From contig CAVUPU010000002.1 of assembly GCA_963743425.1 (NCBI GenBank), positions 620,001 through 684,000 on the forward strand: 64,000 nt of DNA, written 5' to 3'. A program made the translations under genes and the position numbers. This document shows, one piece after another, positions 41,523 to 53,272 of this stretch. The notes beneath the pieces were generated by a model. It was given only the letters and a program-made list of their open reading frames with translations. It was not told where the DNA came from and ran no database searches. The stretch is from JAJVID01 sp963743425. Its GTDB lineage: Bacteria > Acidobacteriota > Blastocatellia > RBC074. The first letter of the stretch is position 1; each line of letters opens with the position of its first letter.

Positions 41523-44165
41523 ATGAAAGCGATTCTGCTCGCCGCAACAATATTACTGTCTCTTGCCGGGCAGAATCCTCCTCAAGTTAATCGCTCAAGC
41601 AAAAATAATCCGGCATTATCCAACGTAGGGGCTGACCTGTTTGCTAAAGTTTCTACACAGTCTACGGCGCCGGAGGCACAGCGGATATTAGCCGGTGGTG
41701 GAGCGCAGCGTAACCACCGGGACCAGTCGAGAAATCTATTCCCAGCCCCGGAGAGGCGACAGACTGAGGTTGGTCTGTCGCCCCTCCGGGGCTGGGAGGA
41801 TGGTTTCGATTGCGTCCGGTGGTTTCTCCACCGGCTAATATCCGGCGTCCCTCCGGGACAAAGAGTAATCCCGAACTTGTGTAGAAACTTTATCCTGTGT
41901 GTCTGCCCCGGATTCGGTGTGCGACGTAGCGCCGGGGCAGACACACAGGTCTGCCCCTACAATGAGCGCCGCAAAAACTTTGCACTGCTGCTCAAACAGA
42001 CCGTTCCAGACGACCAGAGCGCCCAGAACCAACAACCCGCTCCCCCAGTCCAACAACCCAATCCCCCAATTCAGGGCAAACAGCCTCCGGCTCCCGCTCA
42101 GGATAGCCTGGAGCCGAACCTGGTTATTGAAGAAGTCATCTTTGAAGGTAACAACGTCTTTTCAAGCGCGGAGTTGAGCCGCCAGTTGCGACGCGTCAGC
42201 GCGGACGTGTTCCTGCGCTCATTCGGGCGGCGCAACGTTTTCACGCGCGAGCGATTTCAGGAAGACGCCGCGCGCTTGATGAGATACATGACCGACCGCG
42301 GTTACCTGAACGCTGCGGTCGGCGAGCCGAAGATACGATTCGTTAACATCGCCGACGCCGCGCGAACTACGGGCGATGTTCCCGTCCGGCTGATCATTCC
42401 CATCACCGAAGGCCCTCTGCACAGGCTCGGCAAATTGATCATACGCGACGGCTCCGTGCTCACTCCAGAACAGGCGCGCACGCAATTCCCCATCAAAGAG
42501 GGCGAAGTGATCAACGCCAGTCTGATGGAGGCCCCGTTGGCCCGGCTGCGCGACCTTTACGGACAGCTGGGCTACCTGCAGTTCGCTCCGAAGCTCGAGT
42601 TCAAATCCACGCTCCCTGTCAACAATGAAGTGGTGACCGACATCACCATCACGCTAAACGAGGGAAGGCGCTTCACGCTCGGGCGGCTGGAATTCGTCGG
42701 TAATTACCGGACTCTGGACCTCTATCTGCGGCGAATGGTCCCGCTCGACGAGGGCGAGTATTTCGATTACGGGAGATTGCAGGAGGCGATTGAGAGGTTC
42801 AACCGCACGGGACTCTTCGACCCCGTCAAGCCCAGCGACATAATCATCAATTACGACATGGCCCAGGGAATCGCCTACGTCGAACTGCATCTGACCGAGC
42901 GCGACGTCCAGCGGATCGATTTCAGCGGCGGCGGAGGCACCACCAGCGAATTCACCGTGGGGGTGGATTATTCGAACATCAGCCTGACGGGGCGGCTTGA
43001 CAGCTTCACCGGGCAGGCGCGCATAGGCAACCTGGAGCAATTGGCTTCGGCGCAATATGGCATCACGTTGTTGACAGCGAGGCCCGTCACCTTGAGCATT
43101 TCGAGCTTCTTTCAGCGATTCGTTTTCGTTGACGCGCGGACACAGCAAGATAACCGGGAACCGCTCTACATTCAAACCTCGGCCGGGATAAACGCGGGCG
43201 CTACGATCCCGCTGGCCAGAGGACGCAACAGCCTGGCCGCCGCGACGCGCGCGAGTCTCTTCTACGCGCTGAATTTCACCACTCTGAGAGACCTGGTGGC
43301 CGGGCAGTCGTCGGGCTTGAGTAACATCGAGCGGGACAACATCAGGCTGGCCGGCCTGACGCCGGCGTTGACGCACGACAAGCTGGATCGCAATTTCGAC
43401 CCGATGCGCGGAGTGCGGCTGACCTCCGGCGTCGAGACGAACGGGCGGGCGCTCGGAGGCAACATCAACACGGTCAGACCCTGGATCGATTTCCGGCAAT
43501 TCATTCCGCTCAATGAGGGGCTGCGGCGCGACGAGCGGAACGTCTTCGGCTATCGCCTGCGCGCCGGGCACATCGCCCCATACGGCAGGCCCTTCGACGC
43601 GCGCACGCTTTCGGTGATCGACGGCGTGCCGATCTCCAACCGCTACTTCCTGGGCGGAGAGATGGAGGTGCGCGGCTTTCCCATCAATTCGATTGCGCCG
43701 CTGGCCCGCGTGGACCGGCTCCTGGCCGTCGGAGATAATCCCCCGATCCTTCTCTCCACCAGCGTGCAGCCCATCGGCGGCGATACCGAACTGATAGCCA
43801 ACGCCGAATACCGCGCGCCGCTGACGCGCAGATTGTCGGGGGCGGCCTTCTTCGACATCGGCGCCGCTCTCAACATACGCGGACTGAAGGAGCAGCAATT
43901 CATCAGCCCTGCGCAAACCACTCCGCCCGTTCCGAACACTTTTCTGATAACCGCGGTGCGCCCCTTGGAAGACACTGGCGGTCAGATACCGAATTACCGT
44001 ATCTCGCTCGGCGTCGAACTGCGTTTCATTGTTCCCATCGCCAACTTTCCGCTGCGCCTGATCTTCGCCTACAACCCGAACGCTCAAACCAACCCGCCCC
44101 CGGCGACGCTGCTCGCGCCCGAAAAGAGATTCGCTTTCAGAATCGGTTTCGGCCGCACGTTATAA
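41523..44165 (+). CDS. Omp85-family outer-membrane protein (BamA/TamA-like) with an in-frame repeat insert
   Basis: 880 aa. A short signal peptide (KAILLAATILLSLAG) is followed by about 110 residues translated from a nested palindrome (41625-41960), then a Pro/Gln-rich linker. POTRA domains begin near residue 200 (NLVIEEVIFEGNNVFSSAEL) and continue to about 470. The beta barrel is the C-terminal part (about 475-880) with FDPMRGVRLTSGVETNGRALGGN and RYFLGGEMEVRGFPINSI matching the bacterial surface antigen family, and it ends in FRIGFGRTL. BamA is about 800 aa; the excess equals the insert. GGAGG 7 nt before the ATG supports the start. Role: assembly or transport at the outer membrane. Confidence 0.82.
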   Translation: MKAILLAATILLSLAGQNPPQVNRSSKNNPALSNVGADLFAKVSTQSTAPEAQRILAGGGAQRNHRDQSRNLFPAPERRQTEVGLSPLRGWEDGFDCVRWFLHRLISGVPPGQRVIPNLCRNFILCVCPGFGVRRSAGADTQVCPYNERRKNFALLLKQTVPDDQSAQNQQPAPPVQQPNPPIQGKQPPAPAQDSLEPNLVIEEVIFEGNNVFSSAELSRQLRRVSADVFLRSFGRRNVFTRERFQEDAARLMRYMTDRGYLNAAVGEPKIRFVNIADAARTTGDVPVRLIIPITEGPLHRLGKLIIRDGSVLTPEQARTQFPIKEGEVINASLMEAPLARLRDLYGQLGYLQFAPKLEFKSTLPVNNEVVTDITITLNEGRRFTLGRLEFVGNYRTLDLYLRRMVPLDEGEYFDYGRLQEAIERFNRTGLFDPVKPSDIIINYDMAQGIAYVELHLTERDVQRIDFSGGGGTTSEFTVGVDYSNISLTGRLDSFTGQARIGNLEQLASAQYGITLLTARPVTLSISSFFQRFVFVDARTQQDNREPLYIQTSAGINAGATIPLARGRNSLAAATRASLFYALNFTTLRDLVAGQSSGLSNIERDNIRLAGLTPALTHDKLDRNFDPMRGVRLTSGVETNGRALGGNINTVRPWIDFRQFIPLNEGLRRDERNVFGYRLRAGHIAPYGRPFDARTLSVIDGVPISNRYFLGGEMEVRGFPINSIAPLARVDRLLAVGDNPPILLSTSVQPIGGDTELIANAEYRAPLTRRLSGAAFFDIGAALNIRGLKEQQFISPAQTTPPVPNTFLITAVRPLEDTGGQIPNYRISLGVELRFIVPIANFPLRLIFAYNPNAQTNPPPATLLAPEKRFAFRIGFGRTL
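41625..41960. repeat. 336-bp nested inverted repeat inside the Omp85 gene
   Basis: The outermost pair is 41625-41640/41945-41960 (GTAGGGGCTGACCTGT against its complement, one mismatch). Within it are 41646-41660/41878-41891, 41681-41697/about 41829-41845, a 24-bp nearly perfect pair at 41741-41764/41773-41796, and 41894-41911/41932-41949. The length is 112 codons exactly and the Omp85 frame stays open through all of it. The text (CCCCGGAGAGG-type, ACAGGTCTGCCCC-type) is of intergenic-repeat style. Confidence 0.85.
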
Positions 44166-44179
44166 CCCCGGCGTAATTC

Positions 44180-44883
44180 ACGTGGCGAATGAAACTTCAC
44201 ATTGTCGAGCAATACAATGTCACCCGACTGCAAGACCGGGACGAGCATGTGCTCGACATAAAGATCAAAGACCTCGGTGTTGATCGCGCCTTCAATCGTC
44301 ATCGGCGCGCAAACTCCGCGCAGTCCCATCGCGGCGATAGTCGAAATGTTCTGCCCGCGATTGAACGGCTCGATCGTTTCTGCGCGGAGGCCTTTCGGGG
44401 AGCGCGCCCGAGTGCGCGTCATCGCGATATGACTGGCGAATTCGTCAATGAAGACAAGCCGCTCTATCGGGAGCGCTTTTTGGGTCTCGCGGAAGGCGGC
44501 GCGCTCGACCGGGTCGGCTTCGGCGGCGAGCTTGGTCTTTTTTTGATCGTCAGCTCGATCGCCTGTAAGGCGCGACAGATCGTACTTTGGCTGACCTCGA
44601 CACCGACTTTTTTCTTCATCTGTTGGCGCAGTTCTTCGAGCGTCGCATCGGGCGTTTCCGCCACCAGATCGATTAAGGCCAGCATGTCCGTTTCGGTCAG
44701 TTTCGCGCTCGCGCCACCGCCGTGTGGCAAAGGCGCGATGTCGCCGCGCTCGCGCTTTTGGCGCAGTAACTTGTAAATGAACGATTCGTTGACGCCGAAC
44801 AACTTGGCGATTTCCCGTTTGGCTCTATCCCCGCGCTCGACTGCGTCAACGATTCGTTTTCGTAAGTCGAATGAGTATGCCAT
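44180..44883 (-). mobile_element. IS630 family element, truncated at the 3-prime end of its transposase
   Basis: Two overlapping frames on the minus strand encode an IS630-type transposase: HTH part at 44464-44883 (KRIVDAVERGDRAKREIAKL) and DDE part below it (RLVFIDEF with the first Asp, then VLLDNVKFH with the second). The frames are linked at seven As (44538-44544, minus strand), where a -1 slip would join them, as in programmed frameshifting of IS elements. After NVKFH the protein changes to SPRELRRG and the third catalytic residue (about 60-70 residues) is lost at about 44184, where the Omp85 gene ends. The element is therefore dead. No clear terminal repeats remain. Confidence 0.75.
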
Positions 44884-44914
44884 AGCTTCATTAAAAGCTA
44901 TTTCGTCTACTCAT

Positions 44915-45171
44915 TCAACTGCAAACCGCTGTAGAGACACCTGGAATTTCGTTAACCAGTAACCCTGCGTTTAAGTTTCCACCCAATTCAAAACCGGTTG
45001 CCCGCGTTTGGTAGCAATCTCCATTGGAGAGCACGAGCTTAACATCTTTTCCAATCACAATAGGCTCATACCAGTCTCTACAGGTCTCAAGATAACTCCA
45101 GACGTGAAAGGCTCAATTGTTAGCCTGTAAGATTCAGCCTCTGCGACTATTCCTGATAGTTTTTCAGACAT
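44915..45171 (-). pseudogene. small gene with a single frameshift
   Basis: Reading MSEKLSGIVAEAESYRLTIE and PFTS in one frame, then after a one-base shift near 45090-45100 YLETCRDWYEPIVIGKDVKL and VLSNGDCYQTRATGFELGGN, ending in STAVCS at 44915. The combined product is about 85 aa with no recognisable domain. It begins 21 nt after the small gene at 45192-45434 and appears to belong to the same run behind the decayed PA14/YD-repeat gene. The remaining text between it and the IS630 remnant shows nothing further. Confidence 0.45.
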
Positions 45172-45191
45172 TTTCTAAACCCTATTACCGG

Positions 45192-45434
45192 TCACTTCGG
45201 CGCGTCTTCCGGATTATAGTACCTAATAGTACTGAAGTCAGGAATTCCCAGCCAGATATCTTCAAAGACGAGAGTCCCATAAACCTCAAACTCATCCGGC
45301 GTATAGAGCAAAACTCTCATTCCTTCCTCCAAAACGTTCTCATACTGTTTGATGTCCTTACGCGAACCAACAGTACTCAATCGCACTCGCCCTTGTTCAT
45401 CACAAGAGTTGAAATCAGCATATATCCTTATCAT
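45192..45434 (-). CDS. conserved 80-aa protein of unknown function
   Basis: IRIYADFNSCDEQGRVRLST and EEGMRVLLYTPDEFEVYGTL then VFEDIWLGIPDFSTIRYYNP. It is an acidic, beta-rich protein with no signal peptide. Very similar small proteins are widespread in Acidobacteriota and Cyanobacteria next to unrelated or toxin-like genes; no function is known to me. The ATG at 45434 lies 6 nt past the stop of the upstream PA14/YD-repeat gene with GAGGTG as ribosome site (a GTG at 45443 overlapping that stop is an alternative), so it is coupled and may be an immunity- or regulator-like partner. Confidence 0.65.
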   Translation of the reverse strand: MIRIYADFNSCDEQGRVRLSTVGSRKDIKQYENVLEEGMRVLLYTPDEFEVYGTLVFEDIWLGIPDFSTIRYYNPEDAPK

Positions 45435-45439
45435 TTCAA

Positions 45440-47091
45440 TCACCTCACTCGCGCTGGGTTAGGCCTGGGTTTAAAAACCGCACTTATTTTCTTGGCTTGT
45501 TCAATTGGCAGAGGGTCGGGAGTTACAACGGTATAAGGCGTCGGGGTGGTTTTGTCCGAAGCGTCCGGTGTGGGGCAATTGTAAGTATTAACGGTGACTC
45601 TCTTGAGCGCAGCCAGCGCTTCGGAGGGAATCCCGGTCGGACGTCCGACGCCATCGCGAGGCACGGTGTTGTAATCGACGAAGTCGTACTCGGCGCGTTG
45701 AGTCAGGTTGTTATTCTTATCGTATTTGTAATCCGTAATCGCCGTTTTGACGAGAGCGCCAGCCGCGTTCTTAATGGATACAAATTCCGTTTTTGCGTAA
45801 GGGTTCATGTCTCGCAACCCATATGGTGTCTGTGGTGTGTTGGGCTGCCAAATACGCTCGACGACTGTCCCATCAGGGCGTTCGCTTTTGTATATCAACC
45901 CCGGCTGCCAGGATCCGGCAAGTTTCCCATATGACCATTGTGTCACCACACTTCCATCGGGTGAAGTAATAGTATTAGCTCCTCCTGCCCAAGGGTCGGC
46001 ATAGGAGAGACTGGCGCTGGCGCCGCCGGTATACTCCACGAGCTCCAGCTTGATTTCGTGGTTGCCCGCAGTGAACGCCACGTCAGCCGTGTAGGTGTTT
46101 GGCGGCAGGTTGCCCCACTGGTCGATCTTCAACTGTCCATCGACATATAGCCGCACCCCGTTGTCTACACTAGCGGTAAAGCGGTAAGTGCCCGCCGCAA
46201 AGTTGACCGTCCGCTTCCAGCGCGCAGAGAAATTGTCCGTGCCCAGGCCGCAGGACGAACTGGGGCTGGCGCCGCCGAAGTTGAGGTTGAGGAAACCGGC
46301 GCCGTCGTCGCGCACCATCGCCGGGCTGCCCGTTAGAGTTTGGTTGTTGAAATAATCGCCCTTCCACCGGTCCGCGGGCACGCTAGCGATGCAATTCACT
46401 GTCTCGACTTCGAGGCGGATATTTGAGACTGTCGCGCTAAAACTCGCTGTGGCGCTGCCGTCGCTGCCGGATATTCCGGAGTCCGTCTGGACAAACAACC
46501 TGTCTCTCACCTGAATTTGTGAAATGTCTGTGCCAGTAAGATTGATGTCTACAGAGCCGTAGCCGTCAATCGGGGCAGAATCATTCACCGGGCCGGGGCC
46601 GGCCACGCCTATGCCGTTTGAACTGGACACGGGAGACAGCGCCCAACTGCTCCCGCCGTTTAACGACACGCCGATTCCAAACTGGTAGCTGGCGTTGGCG
46701 GCGCCATTCTCGTTGACCGACACGTCCAGTGACCCGCCGATCCACCAGTCGAACTTCAGCCTGATCGACACTATCTGGCCGGCCACATTTGGAAACGCCG
46801 ACCATCGGGCGGATTTCAATTCAGTCGTGCTGAGCCCGCCGGGCGAGTCACTGGAATAAACAGAAGTCGAATCGTGGCCGGTATTAGACGGCCATTCTAC
46901 AGCGTACCCGCCTTGCTCCGGATCAGGCGTCTGGTTGGCGCTGGGATTTATAGTTACAACGCCGCCGCCTTGCGCAGTGACGAGCGACCGCCCACCCCGC
47001 GGTAGCCATACATATTGACTGCGGCGTCGCTAGACGCAATCAATAGTGAGCAAATCAGACCAAAAGAGAAGGTTCGGAACAGCGGGCGTAT
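45440..47091 (-). pseudogene. secreted PA14-domain/YD-repeat protein, decayed
   Basis: In the main frame (459 codons from 46819, open farther upstream to about 46990) lie a beta-sandwich region, a PA14 domain (RWKGDYFNNQTLTGSPAMVR with YFTASVDNGVRLYVDGQ-type motif, about residues 150-280) and an RHS-like stretch (DYKYDKNNNLTQRAEYDFVD). The upstream 30 codons, in another frame, give a signal peptide (RTFSFGLICSLLIASSDAAV); the two join if one base is missing near 46985-47001. AGGAGG stands at the right distance before an ATA at 47091, where an ATG would be expected. RHS proteins run to over 1000 residues; this one stops abruptly. Hence probably a pseudogene. Confidence 0.7.
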
Positions 47092-47402
47092 GAGGACACC
47101 TCCTGACTATCGACCAAAACAGACGGGCGCGGTCATTGAAAACTGATGACTCCACCAATCAGGGTAAAGCGGCGATTGGCGAGGCCGATGTAATCCACTC
47201 CGTCCCGTTTGTGTGATCCTGGTAATGCGCTCTTCCCAATATCAACCTGTGTGCCGCAGATAGCTTCGGACACAATAAAGCTTCTAAACCACGCTGGCGC
47301 TGGAGGTTGAGGCGGCGTCAATGGCTTCTGTGACGCCAATCAACTTCGGCCAGGTGGAGACTGAGTCTCCACCTAAATCGAAACTACAAGATTCGAGCAA
47401 CA

Positions 47403-47484
47403 GCAACCGCGGATTTACACTGATGCGACGGATTGGCACGGATTATCCGCGCTGGTCCGTCGCATCCGTAAAATCCGTGGTTGC
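47403..47484. repeat. inverted repeat of CGCGGATTTAC/GTAAAATCCG type
   Basis: GCAACCGCGGATTTACACTG (from 47403) pairs imperfectly with the text ending at 47484 (CGCATCCGTAAAATCCGTGG and on). A short palindrome, AGGTGGAGA/TCTCCACCT at 47352-47373, stands just before. The region 47092-47524 holds only these repeats and no gene I can support. Confidence 0.65.
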
Positions 47485-47524
47485 CATTGTCGCCCGCTCT
47501 GATTTAGCGCGACTGCAGGGGCGA

Positions 47525-48014
47525 TCATTTGCGAGACTTGGGAGGGCAATTTCTCTCTACTTCGATACCAAGCCGGTTGATCATCTTTCGCAAACCGCTA
47601 CGATCCACTTTCAGTATCTCTGTCTGCGCTGGTGAAGGCCCCGCGCCGGTAGCCGAAAAGCTCGCTTGCGATCAACTCTGGCGGCGCCTCCCCGCAGTTG
47701 AAAGGGATGAATTCCCCTTTGTGGCGAGGGCTGGCGGCGTGAACCGCGTGGGCGATCAACTCTTTGCCCGTGCCGGTTTCGCCGGTGATGAGGATCGGCT
47801 CCGAACTGTCGCGCATGCGTTCGATCTTATTGACGATCTCGTCCATCGCGCGAGAGACATAGACGATGCCCGAAAGCGCCTCTGGCCGCATCACGCGGGG
47901 CGAGTGGACGTGATCGAGGCCTGCCCCGTTCAGGCGGATCGTTGATTGCGATTCGACATCTCGATGAAAGCCGTTGACTGGTTGAACTTCCAAAAACCCC
48001 TGTGCTATTCCCAT
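47525..48014 (-). pseudogene. sigma-54-dependent activator with internal deletion
   Basis: The first 120 codons are the beginning of an AAA+ sigma-54-interaction domain: Walker A GETGTGKELIAHAVHAASPR and the GAFTGA-loop region ELFGYRRGAFTSADR (here GAFTSA). Directly after it, in a -1 frame, the sequence reads EILKVDRSGLRKMINRLGIE, the C-terminal Fis-type HTH of such activators. About 180 residues of the AAA+ core (Walker B, sensor II) are therefore missing. Upstream there may be a longer N-terminus that is not recognisable. Confidence 0.65.
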
Positions 48015-48390
48015 TCCTGAATATGACCCCTGACTTTATCGAGTCCACATCGGGGCAAAATGTATGGCGGGGCGAAGCGTAGTGATTGTCAATAGTGCAA
48101 TCAACGAGCGATGCCCATTTTGGACGCGTAAAAAACGTCGCTTGTATTTCCAACTATTACTCCGAGGAAGAGCAAAAATATGTCGCGGATTTTTTTGGTA
48201 GGGATATTTTTTCTACCGCTGTAAAAGTCACTCAACTTAAGCAGGTATGCGAATCGTTATTGACCACCGTCTCGACCAGCGCGAGGAAGACCTCGCTCAA
48301 AAGCTGAAGTCTATCCCACTTTTCATTGACACATGTTCCGCGCGCTTCTATCCTGCCCGCGTCCCGCGATAGATTTGGAAATCTCACCCT

Positions 48391-50862
48391 ATGCTGCCAG
48401 AAACAATACTCATCAAGAAGGCCCGATGGGTCTGGATAGCGATACTCGCGCTCTCGCCGCTGGCTTATCTGGCGGGGTCGTCTCTGCTTTTCAAATACGA
48501 CCCGAACCTCAAAGTCGGGTTCACGATCGACAGGCGAATGGCGATTGAGGCCGCCGCGCGGTTCGCAGCATCCAAAGGAATTGACGTGACCGGATGGGGC
48601 AGCCTGTGCCGCGTCACGACATCGAATGACCTGCGCTTCTATTACAGTTTGAATAAGGGCAGAGAGAGCGAGATCGCTAGGAGCCTGGCGCCGGGAGTGG
48701 TGGTCGGCGTTCGTTTCAAATCGCCTGACCGTTCGGAAATCCTGGAAGTCGAACTCAGCCCCGACGGACGCCCACTCGGATACGCGCGAAACATCTCCCC
48801 GCGGCGTGAAGTAGGCGCCATGACCGAACCTGCGGCGCGCCAACTGGCCGTAGAGACTATAAAATCGAGGCTCTCTCAGATTGGTGTCACATCCGATGTC
48901 GAGCTGAAACTGGAGGAAGACGCCCAGACCGGAGTCATCATCAGGAAATACACCGGAAAGTGGCCGCTCACAACCATTCCCGAATTGACCGTCAGCAGCG
49001 AAGTCTCCATTCGCGGCGGAGTTTTAGTCGGCGACAGGGTGGAAGCCGACATTGACTCCGTATTCGCCAGAAACAATCTGAATAGCAAATCAACACTGAA
49101 GATCGTCTTCGCCATCGCATACGGACTGTTGATCGCGGTCGTTCTGATCTTCAGTGTCTATCGGTTCGTTCAGCGCGTCAGGCAGAAAGAGATATCCTAT
49201 TCGCGAATCGCGGCGGTGACGGTCATTTTCGCCGCGGTATTGTCGCTCTTCATTCTGTTGACAGACGTAGCCACCTATCAGCCCACCAGTCAACCTGACG
49301 GTCCGTTCCCCGATTGGCTGTTCATCCTGATCATCATGTTTTTCACCACGATTGCTTATGGCGTGGGTGGGCTGTTTATGGGACTGGCTTACGGGAGCGG
49401 CGAGGGTGACATACGCGAATCATATCCCGGCAAGCTCACATCGCTCGACGCTGTGGTCACTGGCAGGCTCTTCTCCCAGAACGTCAGCCGCGCCTTTCTG
49501 GTCGGATGCGCGCTGGGCGGCTGGGTGTTATTGCTCGGCAATCTGGTTTTCCTGCCCTGGCAAGGCAAGCCGGGTTATGGCGAAGAATTCGGGCCGTTCG
49601 ATCCCTGGTTCGGGCGACTGCCCTGGATGTCGGCTCTGATGGTAGGGCCGATTGATGTGACTTTGGTCACCATCGTTGGCCTGCTGATCCCGCTGCCCTT
49701 CCTCCATCGCCGGTTCCGTTCGCGGCGCATGATCATTTCCTTGTCGGCGATTTTCGCGTGGCTGGCTTGCTCAGGCGCATATCTGGGCTTTCGTCCCTGG
49801 GTAGCTATCCTGTTGATGGCGGTCGCCAGAGCCTTCATCTTTCTGCTCGCGTTCTTCTATTTCGATCTGCTTGCGGCGATTGTGTGCATCGCGGCGCCGA
49901 CACTCTGGTCAATCTCTCTGGAGATGGTCGCGCAGCCATCCAGGGGCATCCAGGACGCCGGCCTCATCTCCCTGGCCATTACGGCGATCTCGCTCCTGAT
50001 CGCGTTCATCTTCGCGTTCAAAGGCAGGTTGTATCGAGAGGACGAGGTGAGACCGGTTTACGCCAAACACCTGGCCGAGCGAATTTCGATGCAGGCCGAA
50101 GTGTCGGCCGCGCGCGAAGCTCAAAAGAGGTTGATGCCCGAACGATTGCCAAGCCTTCCCAATTTCTCCATCGCAGCCTGCTGCCATCCGGCTCGCGAAG
50201 TGGGCGGCGACTTCTACGACGTATTCGAGCTGGAGGGAGGCAAGGTCGGAGTCCTGATCGCCGAAGGAGGCGGCAAAGGACTCGGCTCGGCGCTCTCAAT
50301 CGCATTCGCCAAGGGCTTTCTGATGCCTAAGATTCTGGGAGATGGGCAGGCCGATAATTCTCCGACCGAGGTCATACGCGGGTTGCAGGATCGCCTCGCC
50401 GCCATGCTCGATGACGAGGCGGGCGTCGGCCTTGCCTATGTGGTGATTGACACCGGCGACGGGACGCTGCGCTATGCGCGCGTCGGGGATCATCCTGTGA
50501 TCATGGTCGCCAACGAAAAATCGCCCGGCCAGCTTTCGCTCCCTGAAGAACGCGAGATCAAATTCAAATCCGGCAGGCGCCCGGATGCGGACATTTCATT
50601 GATTGAGGGAATCTGCCAACTCGGCTTGGGTGACAGCGTGGCGATGCTCACCGACGGAATCGTTCAAAACTGGAAGAACAACAAGACCAATCCCGGCGCC
50701 GAGTTGTCGAAGGTATTGACCAACACCCAGGCCAGCGATTCGGGCGCGATGCAGGAAGCCCTCGACAAGAGCGTCAAAGAGTGTTCAAAGCGGGCGAGAA
50801 AACAGCAGACGGATGACGATCTGACCGTGGTCATCGTCAAGCTCAATCAACAAGGAGAATAA
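48391..50862 (+). CDS. membrane PP2C/SpoIIE-type phosphatase (RsbU-like), paralogue 1
   Basis: 823 aa. An N-terminal anchor, a PepSY-like periplasmic part (about residues 40-225), then about 10 membrane segments (about 230-545), and a C-terminal PPM phosphatase (about 570-820). The phosphatase motifs EVGGDFYDVFELEGGKVGV, LTDGIVQN and TDDDLTVVIV are kept, but the usual DVSGKG is AEGGGKG with Glu625 in place of the metal-binding Asp. RsbU-type phosphatases dephosphorylate anti-anti-sigma factors. A second gene of identical architecture follows 3 nt later. No anti-sigma or anti-anti-sigma gene is nearby. No clear ribosome site before the ATG. Confidence 0.8.
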   Translation: MLPETILIKKARWVWIAILALSPLAYLAGSSLLFKYDPNLKVGFTIDRRMAIEAAARFAASKGIDVTGWGSLCRVTTSNDLRFYYSLNKGRESEIARSLAPGVVVGVRFKSPDRSEILEVELSPDGRPLGYARNISPRREVGAMTEPAARQLAVETIKSRLSQIGVTSDVELKLEEDAQTGVIIRKYTGKWPLTTIPELTVSSEVSIRGGVLVGDRVEADIDSVFARNNLNSKSTLKIVFAIAYGLLIAVVLIFSVYRFVQRVRQKEISYSRIAAVTVIFAAVLSLFILLTDVATYQPTSQPDGPFPDWLFILIIMFFTTIAYGVGGLFMGLAYGSGEGDIRESYPGKLTSLDAVVTGRLFSQNVSRAFLVGCALGGWVLLLGNLVFLPWQGKPGYGEEFGPFDPWFGRLPWMSALMVGPIDVTLVTIVGLLIPLPFLHRRFRSRRMIISLSAIFAWLACSGAYLGFRPWVAILLMAVARAFIFLLAFFYFDLLAAIVCIAAPTLWSISLEMVAQPSRGIQDAGLISLAITAISLLIAFIFAFKGRLYREDEVRPVYAKHLAERISMQAEVSAAREAQKRLMPERLPSLPNFSIAACCHPAREVGGDFYDVFELEGGKVGVLIAEGGGKGLGSALSIAFAKGFLMPKILGDGQADNSPTEVIRGLQDRLAAMLDDEAGVGLAYVVIDTGDGTLRYARVGDHPVIMVANEKSPGQLSLPEEREIKFKSGRRPDADISLIEGICQLGLGDSVAMLTDGIVQNWKNNKTNPGAELSKVLTNTQASDSGAMQEALDKSVKECSKRARKQQTDDDLTVVIVKLNQQGE

Positions 50863-50865
50863 TTG

Positions 50866-53266
<2,401 letters not shown>

Positions 53267-53272
53267 GCGTAT

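Noticed and set aside
42654..44087. A 477-codon minus-strand frame inside the Omp85 gene
   Set aside because: Antisense of a clear beta-barrel gene, with low-complexity Arg/Val/Gly composition and no recognisable domain.
47133..47339. A 68-codon frame ending in TLIGGVISFQ
   Set aside because: No ribosome site, no recognisable family, and it lies among repeats; the ending hints at a secreted protein tail but is not enough to call a gene.
48015..48390. AT-rich gap before the first RsbU-like gene, checked for a sigma-54 promoter or small RNA
   Set aside because: No convincing -24/-12 element, tRNA or hairpin-plus-T-run was seen; it probably holds the upstream control region of the phosphatase pair, but nothing specific can be named.
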